Assembly (NCBI RefSeq): GCF_003217095.1
Contig: NZ_QJSR01000007.1
Location: forward strand, 124,001 to 188,000
Length of the DNA stretch: 64,000 bases
From: Rhizobium sp. PP-CC-3A-592
GTDB lineage: Bacteria > Pseudomonadota > Alphaproteobacteria > Rhizobiales > Rhizobiaceae
Direction: 5' to 3'
Below are positions 27,052-36,781 of this stretch, piece after piece; position 1 is the first letter of the stretch; every line of letters begins with the position of its first letter. A program made the position numbers and the translations under genes. The notes under the pieces were generated by a model that was not told where the DNA came from, did no database searches, and saw nothing but the letters and a program-made list of their open reading frames with translations.

Positions 27052-28365
27052 TCAGGCGAGCGATGCCTGGCGCGTTTCCGCATCGATCAGGCGAGCCGCG
27101 AAAGCGGCGCAGACGAGCAGGGCTGCAAAGAGCCCGACCGCCACACCGACCCCGAAGGTCACGACAAAGGTCATCAAGGTCGGGGCGATGAGACCGCCGA
27201 GCCGCGCGACGGCGCCTGCGGCACCCATGCCGGTCGCACGGGAAGCCGTGGGGTAGAGTTCCGGGGTGAAGGCATAGAGCGCGCCCCATGTTCCAAGCAG
27301 CGCGAAGCTCATCACGAGCAGCGACACCCCGATCAGGAGATCGTCCGGAGACAGGACGAAGAGCAGGCAGCCGAGTGCGGAGAGAAGGCAGAAGCCGATC
27401 AGCGTCGGCCGCCGTCCCCACCGCTCCACGCCGAAAGCGGCGAGCGCGTAGCCGGGGATCTGCGCCAGCGCCACGAACACCAGGAAGCCATAGCCGCGTA
27501 CGAAGCCGAAGCCCTCGCTCGCAAGGCGCGCCGGCATCCAGGTGAAGATGCCGTAATAGGAGACAGAGACCAGAAACCAGACGGAGAGGATCAGCAGACT
27601 GCGGCGGCGCAGGGGTGGCGAGAAGACGCCTTCGGACGCCGTTTTCGGCGCCGCGACCAGCCGTTCGCCGGCCGTAAGAGCAGGCTTGCCATGCATCACC
27701 AGCATGCGGTTGACGATGGCTTTCGCTTCCTCCGTCCGGCCTGCACGCAGAAGATAGTAGGGCGATTCCGGTACGAAGACCCGAAGGCCGACGCCGATGA
27801 TGGCCGGCAGCGCCGTGACCGCGAAGATGTAGCGCCAGGCATCCGCCACGCCGGCGACGCTTGCTGCCCAGGCAGCGAGCGCGATCGCAAGCGTGCCTAC
27901 GGCCCAGAAGCCTTCCAGCATGACGAGCCAGCGGCCGCGGTTTCGCGCCGGCAGGAACTCCGCCATCATGGCGTAGTCGACCGGCAGCGTGCCCCCGACG
28001 GCGATGCCGGTGAGAAACCGCAAGGCCAGCAGGCTCGTGAAGTCCGGCGCGAAAATCGAGAGTGTTCCGAAGACGGCGTCGCAGGCGACGGTGAGCAGAA
28101 GCACGCGCCGACGGCCCCAACGGTCCGCGAGCCGCCCGAAGACGACGGCGCCGATGAGCATTCCGAGGAAGAAGAGCGTCCCCGTCTGCAGCGCCTGCGG
28201 CACGGTCAGTTCGAAGGTTGCGGCAATGGAGGCGGCGGTGAAGCCCACGGCCAGCACCTGCATGGCATCGGCCGTCCACACGAGACCGAACACGCCGAGC
28301 AGCCTGCGCTGGAACCGACCCGTGCCGGCACGATCCAGCGCTTCGTCCATCGTCATCGACGCCAT
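27052..28365 (-). CDS. MFS transporter, NiaP/metabolite:H+ symporter type
   Basis: A 437-aa inner-membrane carrier with twelve predicted helices. It carries the MFS loop motif GRLADRWGRRRVLL (about residues 85-98) and GVERWGRRPTL in the second half, with VPESPYYLLRAGRTEEA in the central loop, features of the sugar-transporter/NiaP/aromatic-acid branch. The start at 28365 leaves a short N-terminus; an ATG three codons later is possible. Nearest relatives by pattern transport nicotinate, benzoates or similar acids; the substrate is not decidable here. Convergent with the TetR gene, 25 bases apart. Confidence 0.87.
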   Translation of the reverse strand: MASMTMDEALDRAGTGRFQRRLLGVFGLVWTADAMQVLAVGFTAASIAATFELTVPQALQTGTLFFLGMLIGAVVFGRLADRWGRRRVLLLTVACDAVFGTLSIFAPDFTSLLALRFLTGIAVGGTLPVDYAMMAEFLPARNRGRWLVMLEGFWAVGTLAIALAAWAASVAGVADAWRYIFAVTALPAIIGVGLRVFVPESPYYLLRAGRTEEAKAIVNRMLVMHGKPALTAGERLVAAPKTASEGVFSPPLRRRSLLILSVWFLVSVSYYGIFTWMPARLASEGFGFVRGYGFLVFVALAQIPGYALAAFGVERWGRRPTLIGFCLLSALGCLLFVLSPDDLLIGVSLLVMSFALLGTWGALYAFTPELYPTASRATGMGAAGAVARLGGLIAPTLMTFVVTFGVGVAVGLFAALLVCAAFAARLIDAETRQASLA

Positions 28366-28546
28366 CTCGCCATCCCCATTCCGCCGCGCCAAGGGAGATC
28401 TCCGCTGAGAGCGGAAAGATCTGCGCATTCCTGCGAGACTCTATAGACGAGCCTGCCGCGGAGTATAGTCCGGTGGGCGTGACGTAACCGCCCGAACATG
28501 CGTTTTCCACGAGCGCCGCGCATCATCCAGGACGTGCCAAGCTCAC

Positions 28547-28720
28547 TTACGCGGGTGACCCTGCCGATGTCTTCCGACGCAGTTCCCCCTTGCAGCGTTC
28601 CGAGCACGTCTTGACGTCGTCCCAGTCGCGCGCCCACTTCTTGCGCCATGCGAATGGTCGTCCGCAGGCGGCACAGATCTTCTGGGGAAGGTTGGATTTC
28701 GTGTAGCGCGGTTCTTTCAT
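28547..28720 (-). CDS. DUF2256 zinc-binding small protein
   Basis: A 57-aa protein with the complete DUF2256 pattern: KICAACGRPFAWRKKWARDW followed by DDVKTCSERC, giving a CxxC...C...C likely to bind zinc. The ATG at 28720 is chosen because the domain begins a few residues later; the frame is open to 28801 with unrelated sequence. The family is often found near photolyases or cryptochromes, but none is present here. Function unknown. Confidence 0.8.
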   Translation of the reverse strand: MKEPRYTKSNLPQKICAACGRPFAWRKKWARDWDDVKTCSERCKGELRRKTSAGSPA

Positions 28721-28815
28721 AGGCCGGAACCTGTGGCGCGGATCCGCTTGGGTCAAGCAGCACAACCATCGACGGGCTTTTAAAGGGTTGATCTCGTCCA
28801 CACCGGCGCCAGATC

Positions 28816-29319
28816 ATGCCAATGATATACTTTACCAGCGACACGCATTTCGGCGATCCGCGCGTCCTGCGCATCGACCGCCGCCCGTTTTCTACGATGG
28901 CCGACCACGATGCCACCCTGATCGCGAACTGGAACGCCATCGTCGGAGAGGATGACGAGGTCTGGCATCTGGGCGACGTCATCTCGCCGCGGGGCGACTG
29001 CGAGACATTGCTCGACGCCTTGAATGGCCGCAAGCACCTGATCATCGGCAACAACGATCCGGAAACGACGACCGCCGCGAAAGGCTGGTCGAGTGTTCAG
29101 GCCTATGCCGAGATCCTTCTCGACGGTCACCATCTGATCCTCTGCCACTACGCGTTTCGCACCTGGAACAAGATGGGCAAGAAATCGATCGATCTCCATG
29201 GGCATTCGCACGGGCGCCTGAAGCCGATGCTGCGGCAGTTCGATGTCGGCGTGGATGCACGAGGGCTGCGGCCGGTGACGCTGTCCGAGCTGCTCATCGG
29301 ACGGGGGACAAACCCGTAA
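28816..29319 (+). CDS. Calcineurin-like metallophosphoesterase
   Basis: A small phosphoesterase of 167 aa with all metal-binding motifs: SDTHFGD (8-14), HLGDV (about 51-55), GNND (about 78-81), CHYAF and HGHSHG (about 127-132). Proteins of this size hydrolyse phosphodiesters or phosphomonoesters with Mn or Fe. The Arg/His-rich segment after GDP is usual for the family. Divergent from the DUF2256 gene across 95 bases. Substrate unknown. Confidence 0.85.
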   Translation: MPMIYFTSDTHFGDPRVLRIDRRPFSTMADHDATLIANWNAIVGEDDEVWHLGDVISPRGDCETLLDALNGRKHLIIGNNDPETTTAAKGWSSVQAYAEILLDGHHLILCHYAFRTWNKMGKKSIDLHGHSHGRLKPMLRQFDVGVDARGLRPVTLSELLIGRGTNP

Positions 29320-29385
29320 GACACGCGCACCGTTCCGGTCACCGCAGGACTTGCCAAGCCGCAGCCACATCCCGATAACCAAGGG

Positions 29386-30297
29386 ATGGCCTTCACGCTC
29401 CGCCAGCTTCAGTTCTTCGTCGCCGTTGCCGAACAGGGGTCCGTCACCCGGGCGGCACAGAACCTGTCGATCTCACAATCCTCGATCACCGAAGCGATCA
29501 AGGAACTCGAAAGCGATCTCGGCGTCGCGCTCTTTGACCGGCATCCGCGCGGCCTGCATATCACCCATAACGGCCATCAGTTCCTGCGCCATGCAACGAA
29601 GATTTTGGCAGGCGTACAGGATGCCCGCCGCTCGTTCGCCCATGCTCCGGAAACCGGCTCCGGCAAGCTCAATCTCGGCGTGACGTCGCTGGTGGCGGGC
29701 TACGTGCTGTCGGACCTACTGGCGCGCTATCGACGCGCCTTCCCCGCGGTCGATGTCAGCGCCATCGAGGACAACGGCTCCTATCTCGAACACCTTCTCG
29801 TCGGCGGCGAACTCGACGTCGCCGTCATGGTCATCTCCAACCTGCGCGATCGCATGGCGCTGCAGGCGGAGATCATCGAGACGTCGCCCTACAGGCTCTG
29901 GCTGCCCCTCGGCCACCGGCTCGTCTCGGCCGATATCATATCGATTTCTGACGTCGCACAGGAACCCCTGATCATGCTGACGGTGGACGAAATCGAGGAA
30001 AACACCGGCAAGCTGCTCACAGCCCTCGGCGCCCGTCCGCATGTGGCCTTCCGCACCCGCTCGGTGGAAGCCGTGCGTAGCCTCGTCGCGACCGGCGCCG
30101 GCATCGCCCTTTTGCCGGATCTCGTCTACCGGCCCTGGTCGCTGGAAGGCGACCGGATCGAGAGCCGCGACGTCTCCGGCGCCCTGCCCGTGGTGCAGGT
30201 CGGCATGGTCTGGCGAAAGGGATCGAGCCTGCCGCAGTCGGCGCGTGATTTCATCGGCGTGGTGGAAACCCTGCGCAGCAGCCGCGGGCGGAGCTAG
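29386..30297 (+). CDS. LysR-family regulator
   Basis: A 303-aa LysR protein: N-terminal winged helix (LRQLQFFVAVAEQGSVTRAA, ISQSSITEAIKELESDLGV) and a C-terminal co-inducer-binding domain (about 90-295). Unlike most LysR genes it is not divergent: it lies 118 bases upstream of, and in line with, the polyamine-type importer operon, which it probably controls. In Escherichia coli the equivalent ydc operon is controlled by a MocR-type GntR protein, so the regulator differs here. The end of domain two (GAGIALLPDLVYRPW) is well conserved. Confidence 0.9.
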   Translation: MAFTLRQLQFFVAVAEQGSVTRAAQNLSISQSSITEAIKELESDLGVALFDRHPRGLHITHNGHQFLRHATKILAGVQDARRSFAHAPETGSGKLNLGVTSLVAGYVLSDLLARYRRAFPAVDVSAIEDNGSYLEHLLVGGELDVAVMVISNLRDRMALQAEIIETSPYRLWLPLGHRLVSADIISISDVAQEPLIMLTVDEIEENTGKLLTALGARPHVAFRTRSVEAVRSLVATGAGIALLPDLVYRPWSLEGDRIESRDVSGALPVVQVGMVWRKGSSLPQSARDFIGVVETLRSSRGRS

Positions 30298-30415
30298 CTT
30301 TCGGTAAAACCGATACCGGCTATCTGTTTAATGAATTTGCGAATGCGGCGGAAGCGCGGCACCTTTCTTTCCGGGAACAGACGCGCCGAACAACGGCCGA
30401 ACCGGGAGACCACAG

Positions 30416-31576
30416 ATGATCGAGATTCTGAAGTCCTGCACCACCCTTGCCCTCTCGCTTGCCTTCGCCACATCCGCCATTGCGCAGGAGCCTTTGAAGG
30501 CGCTTGGCACTGGTGAGGGCGAGCTGTCGATCGTGGCCTGGGCCGGCTATATCGAGCGGGGCGAGACCGACAAGGCCTATGACTGGGTCACCGACTTCGA
30601 GAAATCGAGCGGCTGCAAGGTCTCCGTGAAGACCGCCGCAACATCCGACGAGATGGTCGCGCTGATGAACGAAGGCGGCTTCGACCTCGTCACCGCATCC
30701 GGCGATGCGTCGCTGCGGCTCGTGGCCGGCAAGCGCGTGCAGCGGATCAATACCGACCTTATTCCCAGCTGGAAGACACTGGACACGCGCATGCAGGATG
30801 CCCCCTGGCACACGGTCAAGGGCACCCATTACGGCACACCCTATGTCTGGGGTCCGAATGTGCTGATGTACAACACCGAGGCCTTCAAGGGCGAGGCGCC
30901 GAAGAGCTGGAAGGTCGTCTTCGAGGAGATAACCCTGCCGGACGGTAAGTCCAACAAGGGTCGTGTGCAGGCCTATGACGGGCCTATCCATGTGGCGGAT
31001 GCCGCCAACTACCTGATGGCGCACAAGCCGGAACTCGGCATCAAGGACCCCTACGAGCTCAACGAGGAGCAGTACAAGGCGGCCCTCGACATCCTGCGCG
31101 TCCAGCGCACGCTGGTCGGCCGCTACTGGCACGATGCCATGATCCAGATCGACGACTTCAAGAACGAAGGCGTCGTGGCCTCGGGCTCCTGGCCCTTCCA
31201 GGTCAACCTGCTGACGGCCGAGAAGCAGCCGATCGCCGCCGTCTTCCCGGAGGAAGGCACGACCGGCTGGGCCGACACGACGATGCTCTCGTCCGAGAGC
31301 GCCCACCCGAACTGCGCGTATATGTGGATGGAGCATTCGCTGTCTCCCAAGGTGCAGGGCGACGTGTCCGCCTGGTTCGGCGCCAACCCCTCGGTCGGTG
31401 CGGCCTGCAAGGGCAATGCATTGCTGACGGACGAAGGCTGCAAGACCAATGGCTATGAGAACTTCGAGAAGGTGAAGTTCTGGAAGACGCCGGTCGCCAA
31501 ATGCGCCAGCCAGAGCGAGTGCGTGCCCTATCACCGCTGGGTTTCGGACTATATCGGCGTCATCGGCGGACGGTAA
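30416..31576 (+). CDS. ydcS: Polyamine-type periplasmic binding protein (YdcS-like)
   Basis: Solute-binding protein of the spermidine/putrescine class, 386 aa. Sec signal peptide of about 23 residues (cleavage after AIAQ), then GELSIVAWAGYIERGETDKA, the signature start of the PotD/YdcS group. Further motifs are VTASGDASLRLVAGKRV and TPYVWGPNVLMYN. Several Cys residues in the C-terminal part (PNCAYM, AACKGN, DEGCKTNG, KCASQSEC) may form disulphides. First structural gene of a ydcS-T-U-V-patD order. A large inverted repeat separates it from the ATPase gene. Confidence 0.88.
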   Translation: MIEILKSCTTLALSLAFATSAIAQEPLKALGTGEGELSIVAWAGYIERGETDKAYDWVTDFEKSSGCKVSVKTAATSDEMVALMNEGGFDLVTASGDASLRLVAGKRVQRINTDLIPSWKTLDTRMQDAPWHTVKGTHYGTPYVWGPNVLMYNTEAFKGEAPKSWKVVFEEITLPDGKSNKGRVQAYDGPIHVADAANYLMAHKPELGIKDPYELNEEQYKAALDILRVQRTLVGRYWHDAMIQIDDFKNEGVVASGSWPFQVNLLTAEKQPIAAVFPEEGTTGWADTTMLSSESAHPNCAYMWMEHSLSPKVQGDVSAWFGANPSVGAACKGNALLTDEGCKTNGYENFEKVKFWKTPVAKCASQSECVPYHRWVSDYIGVIGGR

Positions 31577-31613
31577 CAGGAGACAGCTTGCCGACTGCCT
31601 CGTTTCTCTCCTC

Positions 31614-31718
31614 CGTCATCCTCGGGCTTGTCCCGAGGATCTGCTGAAGAACAGCCGCACATGACGTCGATTGCCTGTTGAATGGGCTCAGATCCTCGGG
31701 ACAAGCCCGAGGATGACG
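31614..31718. repeat. 28-nt perfect inverted repeat (intergenic palindromic element)
   Basis: Arms 31614-31641 and 31691-31718 are exact reverse complements, separated by 49 bases. Each arm also folds on itself, CCTCGGG and CCCGAGG around CTTGT. The motif TCCTCGGGCTTG-CCCGAGGA is a dispersed palindromic repeat common in alphaproteobacterial intergenic regions (from memory of the group). It lies between the binding-protein and ATPase genes and could stabilise the upstream mRNA or lower downstream expression. Confidence 0.85.
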
Positions 31719-31839
31719 TCGGGGTTGAGCGCTCGCGAAAACGGCACCCTCGGTATTGAGACGAGGCGCCTCCCGACACCTCCGCAAACGACGGACACTC
31801 AGACCGTCGCGACATTCGTCCTTGCCCAATGGAGCCCCC

Positions 31840-32835
31840 ATGACAGCCATCCTCTTCGAAAACGTTTCGCGCCATTTCGGCAGCGTGCGCGCCGTCGATG
31901 GCGTCGATCTTGCGGTTACGGAAGGCGAGTTCTTCGCCATGCTCGGGCCTTCCGGCTCCGGCAAGACGACCTGCCTGCGGCTCGTTGCCGGCTTCGAACA
32001 GCCGACATCCGGCCATATCGAAATCTTCGGCGAGACCGCGGAAGGCGTGCCGCCTTACCGGCGCAACGTCAACACGGTCTTCCAGGACTACGCGCTGTTT
32101 CCGCATCTCTCCATCCTCGACAATGTGGCCTACGGGCTGATGGTGAAGGGGATGGGCAAGGCGGAGCGGCGGCGGGCAGCGGAAGACGCGCTGGCGATGG
32201 TCGCCCTGCCCGGCTACGGCGCGCGTAAACCGGGCCAGCTCTCCGGCGGCCAGCGCCAGCGCGTGGCCCTTGCCCGCGCGCTCGTCAACCGGCCGCGCGT
32301 GCTGCTGCTCGATGAACCCCTGGGCGCACTGGACCTGAAGCTGCGCGAGCAGATGCAGGAAGAGCTGAAGACCCTGCAGAAGACGCTCGGCCTCACCTTC
32401 ATCTTCGTCACCCACGACCAGAGCGAAGCTCTGTCCATGGCCGACCGGGTCGCCGTGTTTCATGAGGGCAAGGTGCGGCAGGTGGGTACGCCGGAGGAGA
32501 TCTACCGCCGTCCGAAGACGCGTTTCGTCGCCGATTTCGTCGGCTCGTCCAATGTTCTCTCCCGGGCGCAATGCCGGCAGCTCGGTTTCGACGCCCCTGC
32601 CGCCAGCCTGCGCCCGGAGTCAATCCTCCTGGGAACGCCCGCCGATGGCCAGCTCGGCCTTACCGGCGTACCGATTGCCGCGAGCTTTCTGGGCCCCATC
32701 AACCGGCTGACGCTCGATTGCGGCGGCGAGCGCATCGTCGCCTCGCTTCCGGCCGGCACGCCCGTCCCCGCCGCCGGCGAACCGGTGACGCTCGCCTTCG
32801 ACCGGCAGGACCTCCATGTGATGGAGGAAGCCTGA
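31840..32835 (+). CDS. ydcT: ABC transporter ATPase (YdcT/PotA-like)
   Basis: Cytosolic ATPase of 331 aa powering the polyamine-type importer. Walker A GPSGSGKTT (about 37-45), Q-loop VFQDYALFPHL, signature LSGGQRQRVALARAL (about 134-148), Walker B VLLLDEPLGALD and switch VTHDQSEALS. The C-terminal TOBE-like domain (about 240-331) matches PotA/YdcT. GGAG lies five bases before the ATG. Its stop overlaps the next start by one base (TGATG). Confidence 0.92.
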   Translation: MTAILFENVSRHFGSVRAVDGVDLAVTEGEFFAMLGPSGSGKTTCLRLVAGFEQPTSGHIEIFGETAEGVPPYRRNVNTVFQDYALFPHLSILDNVAYGLMVKGMGKAERRRAAEDALAMVALPGYGARKPGQLSGGQRQRVALARALVNRPRVLLLDEPLGALDLKLREQMQEELKTLQKTLGLTFIFVTHDQSEALSMADRVAVFHEGKVRQVGTPEEIYRRPKTRFVADFVGSSNVLSRAQCRQLGFDAPAASLRPESILLGTPADGQLGLTGVPIAASFLGPINRLTLDCGGERIVASLPAGTPVPAAGEPVTLAFDRQDLHVMEEA

Positions 32836-33797
32836 TGGCGATGGCCTCGGAGACCCACCAGATGAACGCGGTGATGACGTCGAGTAGGCATAGCGCCGCT
32901 CGCCTGTCGGATGTTTTCTGGCGGCATCCGAAGCTGTTTCTCGCTTTGCTTCTCTCCCTTCCGCTCCTCTGGCTCGGCGTGGTCTATCTCGGATCGCTCG
33001 CGATCTTCCTCGCCCAGAGCCTCTTCGCCATCGACGATTTCTCTGGCCTCGTGACCTATGAGCCGACGCTTGCCACCTATCGGCAGCTGTTCTCGGATGC
33101 GAACTTCGACATCATCCTGCGCACGGTGCTGATGGCGGGGAGCGTGACGCTGGCGTCGATCGTCATCGCCTTTCCCATCGCCTACTATGCCGCGCGCTAT
33201 GCACAAGGCGTCTGGAAAGCGGTATTCTATCTCGGCGTCATGCTGCCGCTCTGGTCGAGCTATCTCGTCAAGATCTATGCCTGGAAGCTGATCCTCGCGA
33301 AGGAGGGCATTCTCACCTGGCTGTTCACCAAGCTGCACCTGCTCTGGCTTCTCGATGCCTGGCTCGCCATCCCGGTCATCGGCGGCAACTCGCTGTCGGT
33401 CAGCTACACCGGCACCTTCCTCGTCTTCGTCTATGTGTGGCTGCCCTTCATGATCCTGCCGATCCAGGCAGCGCTCGAACGCGTGTCCGGCAGCCTCGTC
33501 GAAGCCTCGGCCGATCTCGGCGCCCATCCGCGCCAGACCTTTCGCCATGTCCTGTTGCCGCTCGCGCTGCCGGGCATCGTCGCCGGCTCCATCTTCACCT
33601 TCTCGCTGACGCTCGGCGATTACATCATCCCGCAGATCATCGGCTCGTCGCGTCTTTTCATCGGGCAGGCCGTCTATGCGCAGCAGGGCACTGCCGGCAA
33701 CGTACCGCTCGCAGCCGCCTTCACGCTGGTGCCCATCGTCATCATGGGCGTCTACCTCTGGGCCGCCCGCCGCATGGGAGCTTTCGATGCGCTCTGA
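32835..33797 (+). CDS. ydcU: ABC permease (YdcU/PotB-like)
   Basis: Inner-membrane permease, 320 aa, six to seven helices. It has a long hydrophilic N-terminus of about 30 residues before the first helix and a large periplasmic loop ([20 protein letters not shown]), typical of PotB/YdcU. EAA loop: [27 protein letters not shown] near residue 219. GGAGGA is placed before the ATG, which overlaps the ydcT stop by one base. The gene overlaps ydcV by 11 bases. Confidence 0.9.
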   Translation: MAMASETHQMNAVMTSSRHSAARLSDVFWRHPKLFLALLLSLPLLWLGVVYLGSLAIFLAQSLFAIDDFSGLVTYEPTLATYRQLFSDANFDIILRTVLMAGSVTLASIVIAFPIAYYAARYAQGVWKAVFYLGVMLPLWSSYLVKIYAWKLILAKEGILTWLFTKLHLLWLLDAWLAIPVIGGNSLSVSYTGTFLVFVYVWLPFMILPIQAALERVSGSLVEASADLGAHPRQTFRHVLLPLALPGIVAGSIFTFSLTLGDYIIPQIIGSSRLFIGQAVYAQQGTAGNVPLAAAFTLVPIVIMGVYLWAARRMGAFDAL

Positions 33798-34602
33798 CCG
33801 TCTCGACCGGGCGCCGCTGCCCCTGAAGATCTCCGCCTGTCTCGGCCTGCTCTTCCTGCATCTGCCGATCCTGCTGATCTTCCTCTATGCCTTTACCACC
33901 GAGGAGAAGAGCTACCGCTTTCCGCCGCCCGGGCTGACGCTGCAATGGTTCGCCGTCACATGGAACCGGCCGGATGTCTGGGCAGCGCTCATGCTGTCGG
34001 TGAAGGTTGCGAGCCTTGCGACCGCCATCGCGCTCGTGCTCGGCACGCTCTGCGCCGCCGCCGTCTCCCGCTCGGCGTTCTTCGGGCGCGAGGCGGTGTC
34101 GCTGCTCGTCATCCTGCCCATTGCGCTTCCCGGCATCATCACCGGCATCGCGCTCCGGTCGGCCTTCTCGATGGCGGATATCCCGTTCTCGTTCTTCACC
34201 ATCGTTCTCGGCCATGCCACGTTCTGCATCGTCGTCGTCTACAACAACGCGGTCGCCCGCTTCCGCCGCCTGTCCGGCTCGCTCGTGGAGGCGTCGATGG
34301 ATCTGGGGGCCGATGGCTTCCAGACGTTTCGCTACGTCATCCTTCCGAACATCGCGACGGCGCTTCTGGCTGGCGGCATGCTCGCCTTTGCGCTGTCCTT
34401 CGACGAGGTGATCGTCACGACGTTCACCGCCGGCCAGCAATCGACGCTGCCGATCTGGATGCTGGAAGAGCTGATCCGCCCACGGCAGCGGCCGGTGACC
34501 AATGTGGTCGCCATGGTCGTCGTGCTGGTGACGCTTCTGCCGATCCTTGCCGCTTACTTCCTCACCCGCGACGGCGACCGCATTGCCGGCGCCGGCAAAT
34601 GA
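33787..34602 (+). CDS. ydcV: ABC permease (YdcV/PotC-like)
   Basis: Second permease of the importer, 271 aa, with about six helices and the EAA loop [22 protein letters not shown] near residue 167. GGGAG lies six bases before the ATG, which sits 11 bases inside ydcU, so coupling is tight. The end ([16 protein letters not shown]) is cytosolic. It forms a heterodimer with the YdcU-like subunit (family knowledge). Confidence 0.9.
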   Translation: MRSDRLDRAPLPLKISACLGLLFLHLPILLIFLYAFTTEEKSYRFPPPGLTLQWFAVTWNRPDVWAALMLSVKVASLATAIALVLGTLCAAAVSRSAFFGREAVSLLVILPIALPGIITGIALRSAFSMADIPFSFFTIVLGHATFCIVVVYNNAVARFRRLSGSLVEASMDLGADGFQTFRYVILPNIATALLAGGMLAFALSFDEVIVTTFTAGQQSTLPIWMLEELIRPRQRPVTNVVAMVVVLVTLLPILAAYFLTRDGDRIAGAGK

Positions 34603-34627
34603 CCCGAACCTGAACAGGAGATCGACC

Positions 34628-36055
34628 ATGGAAACGGACCTTTTGATCGGCGCGCGCTTCGAGCAAGGCACCGAGGCGGAAGAGCAGATCCTCAACCCGA
34701 AGACCGGGGCCAAGATCCTTGGGCTCGCCGAGGCGTCGCACGGACAGATCGACGCGGCGGTAGAGGCCGCGGAACGCGCCTTCACCACATGGTCGCGCAC
34801 GACGCCGGCCGAGCGCTCGACCTATCTCCTGCGGATCGCCGATGCGATCGAACGGGACGCGGATGGTTTCGCGAGCCTCGAAGCGCTGAATTGCGGCAAG
34901 CCGCTGCACGCCGTGCGCAATGACGAAATCCCGGCGATCGTCGATTGCTGGCGGTTTTTTGCCGGCGCCATCCGCATGCTGAACGGCCCCGTGGCCGGCG
35001 AATATCTGCCCGGACACACCTCGATGATCCGGCGTGATGCGATCGGCGTCGTTGGCTCTATTGCACCTTGGAACTACCCGCTGATGATGATGGCCTGGAA
35101 GCTCGCGCCGGCGCTGGCAGGCGGCAACACGGTCGTCTTCAAGCCCTCCGAACAGACGCCGCTGACCGCGCTGAAGATGGCACGGCTGCTGGCCGACATC
35201 TTGCCGGAGGGCGTCGTCAACATCATACTCGGCCGTGGCGAAACGGTCGGCAATGCGCTGATCAACCATCCGAAAATCGCGATGGTCTCGATCACCGGCG
35301 ATATCGCGACCGGCAAGAAAGTGCTGACAGCCGCCGCGAAGACCGTGAAACGGACGCATCTGGAACTCGGCGGCAAGGCGCCTGTCATCGTCTATGACGA
35401 TGCGGACCTGGAGGCCGTGGTCGCGGGCATCCGCACCTTCGGTTTCTACAATGCAGGGCAGGACTGCACGGCCGCCTGCCGCATCTACGCGCAGGACGGC
35501 ATTTACGAAAAACTCGTTGCCGACCTCACCTCTGCCGTCTCCAGCATCACGTTCGGCTCGGAAAACGATGCGGACAACGAGATCGGCCCGTTGATCTCTG
35601 CCCGGCAGCGCGACCGCGTGTCGAGCTTCGTCGAGCGCACCAGCGAGGCGCGGCATATGGAAGTGACGACCGGTGGCCAACGCGGACCGGGCGATGGCTT
35701 CTTCTTCCAGCCGACCGTCATCGCCGGTGCGCTGCAGGACGATGAGATCGTCCGCCGCGAGGTGTTCGGTCCCGTTGTCTCGGTCACGCGTTTCAAGGAA
35801 CCGGAGCAGGCGGTGACCTGGGCGAACGACAGCGATTACGGCCTCGCCTCCTCCGTCTGGTCGAAGGACATTTCACGCGCGATGCAGGCGGCCGGCCGTC
35901 TTCAATATGGCTGTACCTGGATCAACACCCACTTCGCGCTCGTCAACGAGATGCCACATGGGGGCCTCAAACAGTCGGGCTACGGCAAGGACCTCTCGGT
36001 CTATGCGCTCGAGGACTACACCGCCGTGCGCCACATCATGATCGCGCACGGCTGA
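34628..36055 (+). CDS. patD: Aldehyde dehydrogenase, gamma-aminobutyraldehyde dehydrogenase type (PatD/YdcW-like)
   Basis: A 475-aa NAD(P)+-dependent aldehyde dehydrogenase. Catalytic Cys280 in [12 protein letters not shown], general-base Glu246 in HLELGGKAP, and cofactor motif SITGDIATG. The variant QDCTAACR is characteristic of the 4-aminobutyraldehyde dehydrogenase branch, which turns the putrescine product 4-aminobutanal into GABA. Its place directly after a ydcSTUV-like importer repeats the E. coli order and supports the role. AGGAG precedes the ATG. A GC-rich hairpin follows the stop at 36061-36084. Confidence 0.9.
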   Translation: METDLLIGARFEQGTEAEEQILNPKTGAKILGLAEASHGQIDAAVEAAERAFTTWSRTTPAERSTYLLRIADAIERDADGFASLEALNCGKPLHAVRNDEIPAIVDCWRFFAGAIRMLNGPVAGEYLPGHTSMIRRDAIGVVGSIAPWNYPLMMMAWKLAPALAGGNTVVFKPSEQTPLTALKMARLLADILPEGVVNIILGRGETVGNALINHPKIAMVSITGDIATGKKVLTAAAKTVKRTHLELGGKAPVIVYDDADLEAVVAGIRTFGFYNAGQDCTAACRIYAQDGIYEKLVADLTSAVSSITFGSENDADNEIGPLISARQRDRVSSFVERTSEARHMEVTTGGQRGPGDGFFFQPTVIAGALQDDEIVRREVFGPVVSVTRFKEPEQAVTWANDSDYGLASSVWSKDISRAMQAAGRLQYGCTWINTHFALVNEMPHGGLKQSGYGKDLSVYALEDYTAVRHIMIAHG

Positions 36056-36781
36056 GCGCTGGGCCGGGTTGCAAGGCCCGGCCCGTCATGACCTGATCAA
36101 GGCCGTCACCGACCTCGACCACCTCCCCTCTTGATCAGGGCAGTATCGGCGTTGGTTGAGAAGCCGACAGTCCGGCAACGTCCTTGCAGAACGAGCGACG
36201 CGACGAGCACGGCTGCCGTGCGGTCGCGGATCATCGTCCTGCGGCGGCTTGAGGTTCTGATACTGATTGCCAGCGGATGCTGCCGCGGCGACCCGCAGGG
36301 AAACCGCGAGGTCCAAGACAACCCCCTCTCTCGAATGGCTCGCGACAGCGATACCGCGCTAATGATCCGTCTCTCCCCCGCGTGTGTCCATGCGTTGCGG
36401 GATGCGATGGCGTCCGCGGATCGTTCGGCGATATGCCGCGTCCTTCGACCAAAAAGAGCTCCCACGATCTGTGCCCGTAAGGGCGCCCGGCTGAGTTGCT
36501 TGGAAACCAGGTTTCGAGTCTGCAAATCTGCTGTTTTTAACCATGCATATTTACCAAACTCTAACATTCATTATCCCGCGTTGCGGGTGCATTTATGATT
36601 TATGCAACCAATGAATGCTGAATCGCGCCGAAAATTCTGCGAAATGATGGTAGCCAGACGATTAAGGTTCAATTTACTTATTAAAGCCGACACAGTTGAG
36701 ATATTGAGTAAATTTTTAATTATTGACCCAATTTCAATCATAAATTACTTACTAATTCGTAAACCAGAGGATGTTATTGTC
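36056..36781. other. Long AT-rich leader upstream of the cellulose operon
   Basis: A 726-base stretch without a convincing gene. It begins with a GC-rich hairpin (GGGCCGGG 36061-36068 with CCCGGCCC 36077-36084), a possible end of the patD transcript lacking a T-run. From about 36530 the sequence turns sharply AT-rich. It contains the small hairpin CCCGC-GTT-GCGGG (36575-36587) and the inverted repeat TGCAT (36588-36592)/ATGCA (36602-36606). The bcsA frame stays open 60 codons upstream of its chosen start, with AT-rich codons unlike the gene. The bcs promoter and its control sites should lie here. Confidence 0.6.

Noticed and set aside
26777-28510. 577-codon minus-strand frame overlapping the MFS gene
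   Set aside because: Out-of-frame reading of the MFS gene on the same strand; lacks hydrophobic helices and has a shadow composition.
36106-36567. Open frames on both strands in the bcs leader
   Set aside because: Ser/Arg/Thr-rich with no fold-like pattern, no ribosome site, and mutually overlapping; treated as non-coding leader.
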